From Clostridia bacterium (GTDB lineage Bacteria > Bacillota > Clostridia > Christensenellales > DTU072), in assembly GCA_016297005.1 (NCBI GenBank), contig JAEDHK010000016.1, forward strand, positions 1 through 16,505: 16,505 nt of DNA. Reading direction: 5' to 3'. The position numbers were made by a program, and so were the translations under genes. The notes under the pieces were generated by a model. It saw nothing but the letters and a program-made list of their open reading frames with translations. It was not told the DNA's origin and made no database searches. Position 1 is the stretch's first letter. The number at the start of each line of letters is the position of its first letter. Below, one piece after another: positions 13,400 through 16,505 of this stretch.

Positions 13400-13834
13400 T
13401 CAATAATCTATCTTGCTAAATATCTCTCCGTCAATCCCAAATATCATATCTATCGGAATAAGGTCTCCCGTTGTCATTTGCATTTGACGTTCATAAGTCT
13501 TAATTTTCTTTACCACACCTGTAATTGTAATGTACGCCCCGCCCTCTTTCTTTTCATCGGGCTTGAAAAACGTAATTGTGATTTCAGGTTGATTTTCCAA
13601 CTGCTCCATAAGAAACAATATCTTTTTGTCCATTATGGCTTTCATTTGTTCCGACGGCTCATTATAATCGTCAGTCAAACGTGCCGTTTCTTTAATAGAA
13701 TCAGCGTGTCCCGTTAAAGCGGCAAAGGGAGAGAACTGCGCAGCACGGTCATAATTCGACATTTTTGGACGTGTATCAGACTGATGATGCGGTAAATCAA
13801 TTATATCGGCATACTTCTTTCTCGATTCTTCCAT
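13400..13834 (-). CDS. YolD-like protein
   Basis: The protein has 144 residues. Residues about 10-55 contain DIIDLPHHQSDTRPKMSNYDRAAQFSPFAALTGH and ETARLTD, the clear signature of YolD-like proteins of Bacillota. A C-terminal beta half follows (ITITFFKPDEKKEGGAYITITGVVKKI). These genes often accompany Y-family DNA polymerases (UvrX/DinB type) on mobile elements and are linked to the DNA damage response, but no polymerase gene is present here. AAGAGG precedes the ATG at 13834. The gene begins 20 bases after the boundary site that follows the lnu gene, and has no promoter of its own in that gap, so it is probably co-transcribed with lnu. Confidence 0.85.
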   Translation of the reverse strand: MEESRKKYADIIDLPHHQSDTRPKMSNYDRAAQFSPFAALTGHADSIKETARLTDDYNEPSEQMKAIMDKKILFLMEQLENQPEITITFFKPDEKKEGGAYITITGVVKKIKTYERQMQMTTGDLIPIDMIFGIDGEIFSKIDY

Positions 13835-13853
13835 TCTACTTTACCTCTTAATC

Positions 13854-13872
13854 TCTCGATAAATTGGAATTT
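13854..13872 (-). repeat. Cassette-boundary site, copy 3 (after the lnu gene)
   Basis: The plus strand reads TCTCGATAAATTGGAATTT, identical to 959-977. It starts four bases after the lnu stop codon (13877-13879) and ends before the YolD ribosome binding site. The position relative to the neighbouring genes is the same as for the left copies. Confidence 0.75.
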
Positions 13873-13876
13873 GTCG

Positions 13877-14371
13877 TTATCTATACTCATTTGGAACTTC
13901 GATATGAAATGTCTCACACAATAACTTCACATCATGTACATCATTTTCATCAAACTCGTATCCCAGATGGAACATTACTTGACTATATGGTTCAATACAG
14001 GAAACCTCTATCTCCTCAATTTTTCCTTTACCTGAAAAAATTTCTAACGGAAAGCAATCCCCCTCATAAAGAATTTCACCTTTGCCTGTATATTCAAAAC
14101 AATGCAAATCAATAATTCTGTTTTTCGCATCTTCCCATACAGTATGATTCAATGTTGTATATTCCATCTTAATTTCATAAAATCCATTAGCTTGTATTAT
14201 CTCTATAAAATTCTGATAATCTTTCTTTTCTACAAAAATATCAATATCGTTATGGCTTCTTGACTGATGTCCAAGAAGTGCATCTACACCCCAGCCGCCA
14301 TCAAGAAAGACTTTAATCTCCGCATCTATTGCGAATTGAAGAATCTGTCTTACATCTGTTATATTGACCAT
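13877..14371 (-). CDS. lnu(C): Lincosamide nucleotidyltransferase, Lnu(C)-like
   Basis: The protein has 164 residues, the length I recall for Lnu(C). Residues about 22-48 contain VFLDGGWGVDALLGHQSRSHNDIDIFV, the nucleotidyltransferase active site with G-G-W and the metal-binding D-x-D. IIDLHCFEYT, VSCIEPYSQVMFHLGYEFDENDVHDVKLLCETFHIEVP and a final NEYR also agree closely with Lnu(A)/Lnu(C)-type proteins. These enzymes adenylate lincomycin and clindamycin and confer resistance. The allele (C, P, A or D) cannot be fixed without alignment. It has its own strong promoter (14410-14438) and GAGG before the ATG. It is bracketed by inverted copies of the cassette motif, and sits between the large conjugative-element helicase gene and the YolD-like gene. 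Confidence 0.8.
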   Translation of the reverse strand: MVNITDVRQILQFAIDAEIKVFLDGGWGVDALLGHQSRSHNDIDIFVEKKDYQNFIEIIQANGFYEIKMEYTTLNHTVWEDAKNRIIDLHCFEYTGKGEILYEGDCFPLEIFSGKGKIEEIEVSCIEPYSQVMFHLGYEFDENDVHDVKLLCETFHIEVPNEYR

Positions 14372-14385
14372 CTTATCATCCTCAC

Positions 14386-14401
14386 AAATTCTTATTTATC
14401 G
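14386..14401 (-). repeat. Leader copy of the cassette-site motif (lnu 5' UTR)
   Basis: On the minus strand the leader reads CGATAAATAAGAATTT, the boundary motif with AA in place of TG at the centre. It can pair over 14 of 16 bases with the site after the gene (13857-13872). The flank CTCACCGA also occurs at 233-240. Confidence 0.55.
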
Positions 14402-14409
14402 GTGAGTTT

Positions 14410-14438
14410 ATTATATCATAAAAATGTGAAATTTTCAA
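14410..14438 (-). promoter_or_regulatory. Promoter of the lnu gene
   Basis: Read on the minus strand, -35 TTGAAA (14433-14438) is separated by 17 bases from -10 TATAAT (14410-14415), followed by AAACT and the site-like leader. The same boxes, spacing and downstream AAACT occur at the cupin promoter (1357-1385). Confidence 0.85.
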
Positions 14439-14538
14439 TCAGTTCTGAATTATATCTTAACTTTCAATTTCTCTTATGTAAGGCAACAGTACAATGTCTG
14501 TTGCCCGCACGTCTTATTTTCACCGTGCAATCTGACCG

Positions 14539-16505
14539 TTATCTGTCGGTACGATCAGATCTCGTTCTGCTGTTCTCGTCGCGCTCATCCTCGCTCTGCT
14601 CCTCTGCGCCGTCAACGATCTCGTTCTCTCGCTTATCCATATTCAGCTCAGCATTGAGTTCTGCAAGTCGCTTGCATTTTTCCTCAAGCTCTGCTTCTCT
14701 TGCAAAGGGTTTAGCGATCTCCGCCTTCGCGTTCTCGACCTGCTTATGCAGTTCTTCAAGCTGAAGCTCACAGCCCTGCTTTCGCTTTTCAAAGGCTTCG
14801 ATAGCATTGTCAAGACGGATAATGATACCGTTAGCATCTTGTCCGAGTGGAACTTTGTGAAAGAGTTTTCCTCGCAAATTGATAAAGAACTCTCTACCAA
14901 AGGTATCAAATCCAATCTCCATTTTGAAACCACGATATTCACCAAGAGGTCTTTCGTCGGGCGAGTTGATGCGCTCACATACAGCGAGGATCGCCTTACC
15001 CGCTTCTGCCTTTTCGGTATAGGTCGTGCCCATAACTTCCATCGGGGAGAATCCGTTTTCATTCGGGAACGTGGAGTTCTTTGCGGTTTCAATATCCTCG
15101 ATCAAGCACTTAATTCTCTCCTCTTGGTCGGCAATATTCCTCGGGAACTTCTTGATAAGAGCGTCCTCAAGGCTGTACCTCTGACTCAAGTGATCTGCCT
15201 TTTGAAGCTTCAGTTTTGCAACGTCGGCATCAAGCTGCATCTTCTCCATAATCTTCGGATTGCCGCTTGCAAGAGCCTTGATCTCCGCATAGGATAGGGC
15301 GGTCTCGTCCACGTCCTCTGCACTTCTTACCGGAGATTTACTCGTCATAATCTGCGAAATAAACTTCTGTTTGCTCTCAAGAAGCTGATAGGAATAGGCG
15401 TCGAAGGTTCCCTCCGTAACGTAACGGTAAAGGTCAACCTCGGGGTTGGAGTTTCCTTGTCGGACAATTCGACCTGCTCTCTGTTCAAGGTCAGCGGGTC
15501 TCCACGGAACGTCAAGGTCGTGAAGTGCAATGAGTCTCTGCTGCACGTTTGTGCCGGCTCCCATCTTGAAGGTTGAACCCATAAGCACTCTGACTTGTCC
15601 ACGGCGAACCTTGGCAAAAAGTTCTTTCTTCTTTGTGTCGGTATCTGCCGCGTGAATGAAAGCGATCTCCTCGGGCGGTATTCCCCGCTCAATGAGTTTA
15701 TTTCTGATGTCATCATAAACATTGAAGCTGCCGTCATCCTTCGGTGTGGAAAGGTCGCAGAACACAAGCTGTGCCGCCTTTTTATCCGCATACTTTTCCC
15801 AAATCTCGTAGATGTTCTGAACGCAAGTGTTGACCTTACTTCCATCATAATCTCCAAGACCAATATCGACAAGTCGCTGATCAAGTGCAGCCTTTCGTCC
15901 GTCGTTTGTGATGAGAAGCATATTGTCCTCTGTTGAGCTTACCATACGGTTGTGAACCCTTTCGGCTCTCTCCGCAAAGGACTCAACGAGTTCTTTCTGC
16001 TCCTCACTTGCTTCGACCTTGACGATGTGGTAGTGCGCTTCGGGTACGGGAAGTTTGAGCATATCTGCGGTCTGAATGTCCGCCGTCTGCTTAAACATTG
16101 CCATCAGCTCGGGGATGTTAAAGAACTTTGCAAAGCGTGTCTTTGCTCGGTATCCGCTACCATCGGGTGCAAGCTCTATTGCCGTTACCGTCTCGCCAAA
16201 GGTCGATGCCCAAGCATCAAAATTGAGAAGTCCGCGCAACTGAAGCTCATCGTACTGAAGGTATTTCTGCATCGTGTAAAGCTCTACCATCGTATTGGAG
16301 ATAGGCGTACCCGTTGCAAACACACAACCCTTTCCTCCTGTCAGTTCGTCAAGATAACGACACTTCATATAGAGGTCGGAGGATTTCTGTGCTTCGGTCT
16401 GTGAGATACCTGCTACGTTTCGCATCTTGGTATATGCCGCGAGGTTCTTATACGGAAAGGGTTTGATCTCTGCTTTATCTCTGATTGCTGCATCAAGGAA
16501 ATTAG
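14539..16505 (-). CDS. C-terminal part of a giant SNF2-type helicase/DNA methylase of a conjugative element (partial)
   Basis: The frame is open across the right edge and covers about 655 residues. Helicase motifs are visible: V-F-A-T-G-T-P-I-S-N (motif III region), G-S-T-F-K-M-G-A-G-T-N-V (motif V), and E-Q-R-A-G-R-I-V-R-Q-G-N (motif VI). A long coiled-coil-rich tail ends in DENSRTRSDRTDR. It matches the C-terminal part of the multi-domain SNF2 helicase plus N-6 adenine methylase proteins (often over 2000 residues) on Bacillota integrative conjugative elements, where a role in DNA modification or anti-restriction is suspected. Just before the conserved K-N-L-x-x-Y-T-K-M-R-N-V-A-G-I segment the sequence reads AEIKPFPYKN, where I would expect the VDEAHxYKN Walker B box. 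The stop is at 14539-14541. Confidence 0.85.
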   Translation of the reverse strand, partial: NFLDAAIRDKAEIKPFPYKNLAAYTKMRNVAGISQTEAQKSSDLYMKCRYLDELTGGKGCVFATGTPISNTMVELYTMQKYLQYDELQLRGLLNFDAWASTFGETVTAIELAPDGSGYRAKTRFAKFFNIPELMAMFKQTADIQTADMLKLPVPEAHYHIVKVEASEEQKELVESFAERAERVHNRMVSSTEDNMLLITNDGRKAALDQRLVDIGLGDYDGSKVNTCVQNIYEIWEKYADKKAAQLVFCDLSTPKDDGSFNVYDDIRNKLIERGIPPEEIAFIHAADTDTKKKELFAKVRRGQVRVLMGSTFKMGAGTNVQQRLIALHDLDVPWRPADLEQRAGRIVRQGNSNPEVDLYRYVTEGTFDAYSYQLLESKQKFISQIMTSKSPVRSAEDVDETALSYAEIKALASGNPKIMEKMQLDADVAKLKLQKADHLSQRYSLEDALIKKFPRNIADQEERIKCLIEDIETAKNSTFPNENGFSPMEVMGTTYTEKAEAGKAILAVCERINSPDERPLGEYRGFKMEIGFDTFGREFFINLRGKLFHKVPLGQDANGIIIRLDNAIEAFEKRKQGCELQLEELHKQVENAKAEIAKPFAREAELEEKCKRLAELNAELNMDKRENEIVDGAEEQSEDERDENSRTRSDRTDR

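Noticed and set aside
238..13872. Classical integron attC (59-base element) identity for the repeated sites
   Set aside because: The GTTRRRY and RYYYAAC core boxes and the long imperfect stem are absent, and no tyrosine integrase gene is in the window.

Overview
The window looks like chromosome from an uncultured Clostridia-type member of the Bacillota, probably from a gut community. The evidence is the strong AGGAGG-type ribosome binding sites, TTGAAA/TATAAT promoters, a BhlA/UviB holin, a YolD-like protein, and a mobile-element helicase of the kind common in Clostridia. Almost every real gene is on the minus strand. The one exception is a short gene end at the left edge.

Left accessory segment (1-1500, AT-rich). 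A gene tail and a terminator are followed by an end resembling an IS21-family insertion sequence, with three TGCGTACA repeats. Next come two small cargo genes read leftward from one strong promoter: a cupin and a DUF5714 cysteine-rich protein. Each cargo stop codon is followed within a few bases by the same near-palindromic site (consensus CGAYAAATTGGAATTT).

Backbone segment (1570-6512). tRNA-Ala(CGC) has its 5' end duplicated twice upstream, in a 114/115-bp tandem array. After it come a 582-bp gene-poor stretch with an SSB-tail-like micro-ORF, a GPH/MFS-type transporter, a sigma factor with a one-pass membrane partner (candidate anti-sigma), and rph (RNase PH) with its own promoter.

Phage head module (6525-13214). 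This is a compact minus-strand operon in P22-like order: small ORF, terminase-small-like tail, portal, scaffold, major capsid, small hypothetical, gp4-like connector, frameshifted propeller-like connector, tiny ORF, holin, terminator. I see no large terminase, integrase, endolysin or tail genes, so it is a remnant, a satellite-like block, or a domesticated capsid cassette.

Right accessory segment (13260-16505). A terminator and a possible recombinase-tail attachment scar come first. Then follow a YolD-like gene, a lincosamide nucleotidyltransferase gene close to lnu(C), and the 3' part of a very large SNF2-type helicase/methylase typical of integrative conjugative elements. The lnu gene has the same architecture as the left cargo: a TTGAAA-17-TATAAT promoter, a leader carrying a relative of the site in inverted orientation, a compact gene, then the site.

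The most unusual observation is this shared cassette architecture on both sides of 12 kb of backbone and phage DNA. It resembles a compact gene-cassette system without canonical integron attC sites and without any integrase in view.
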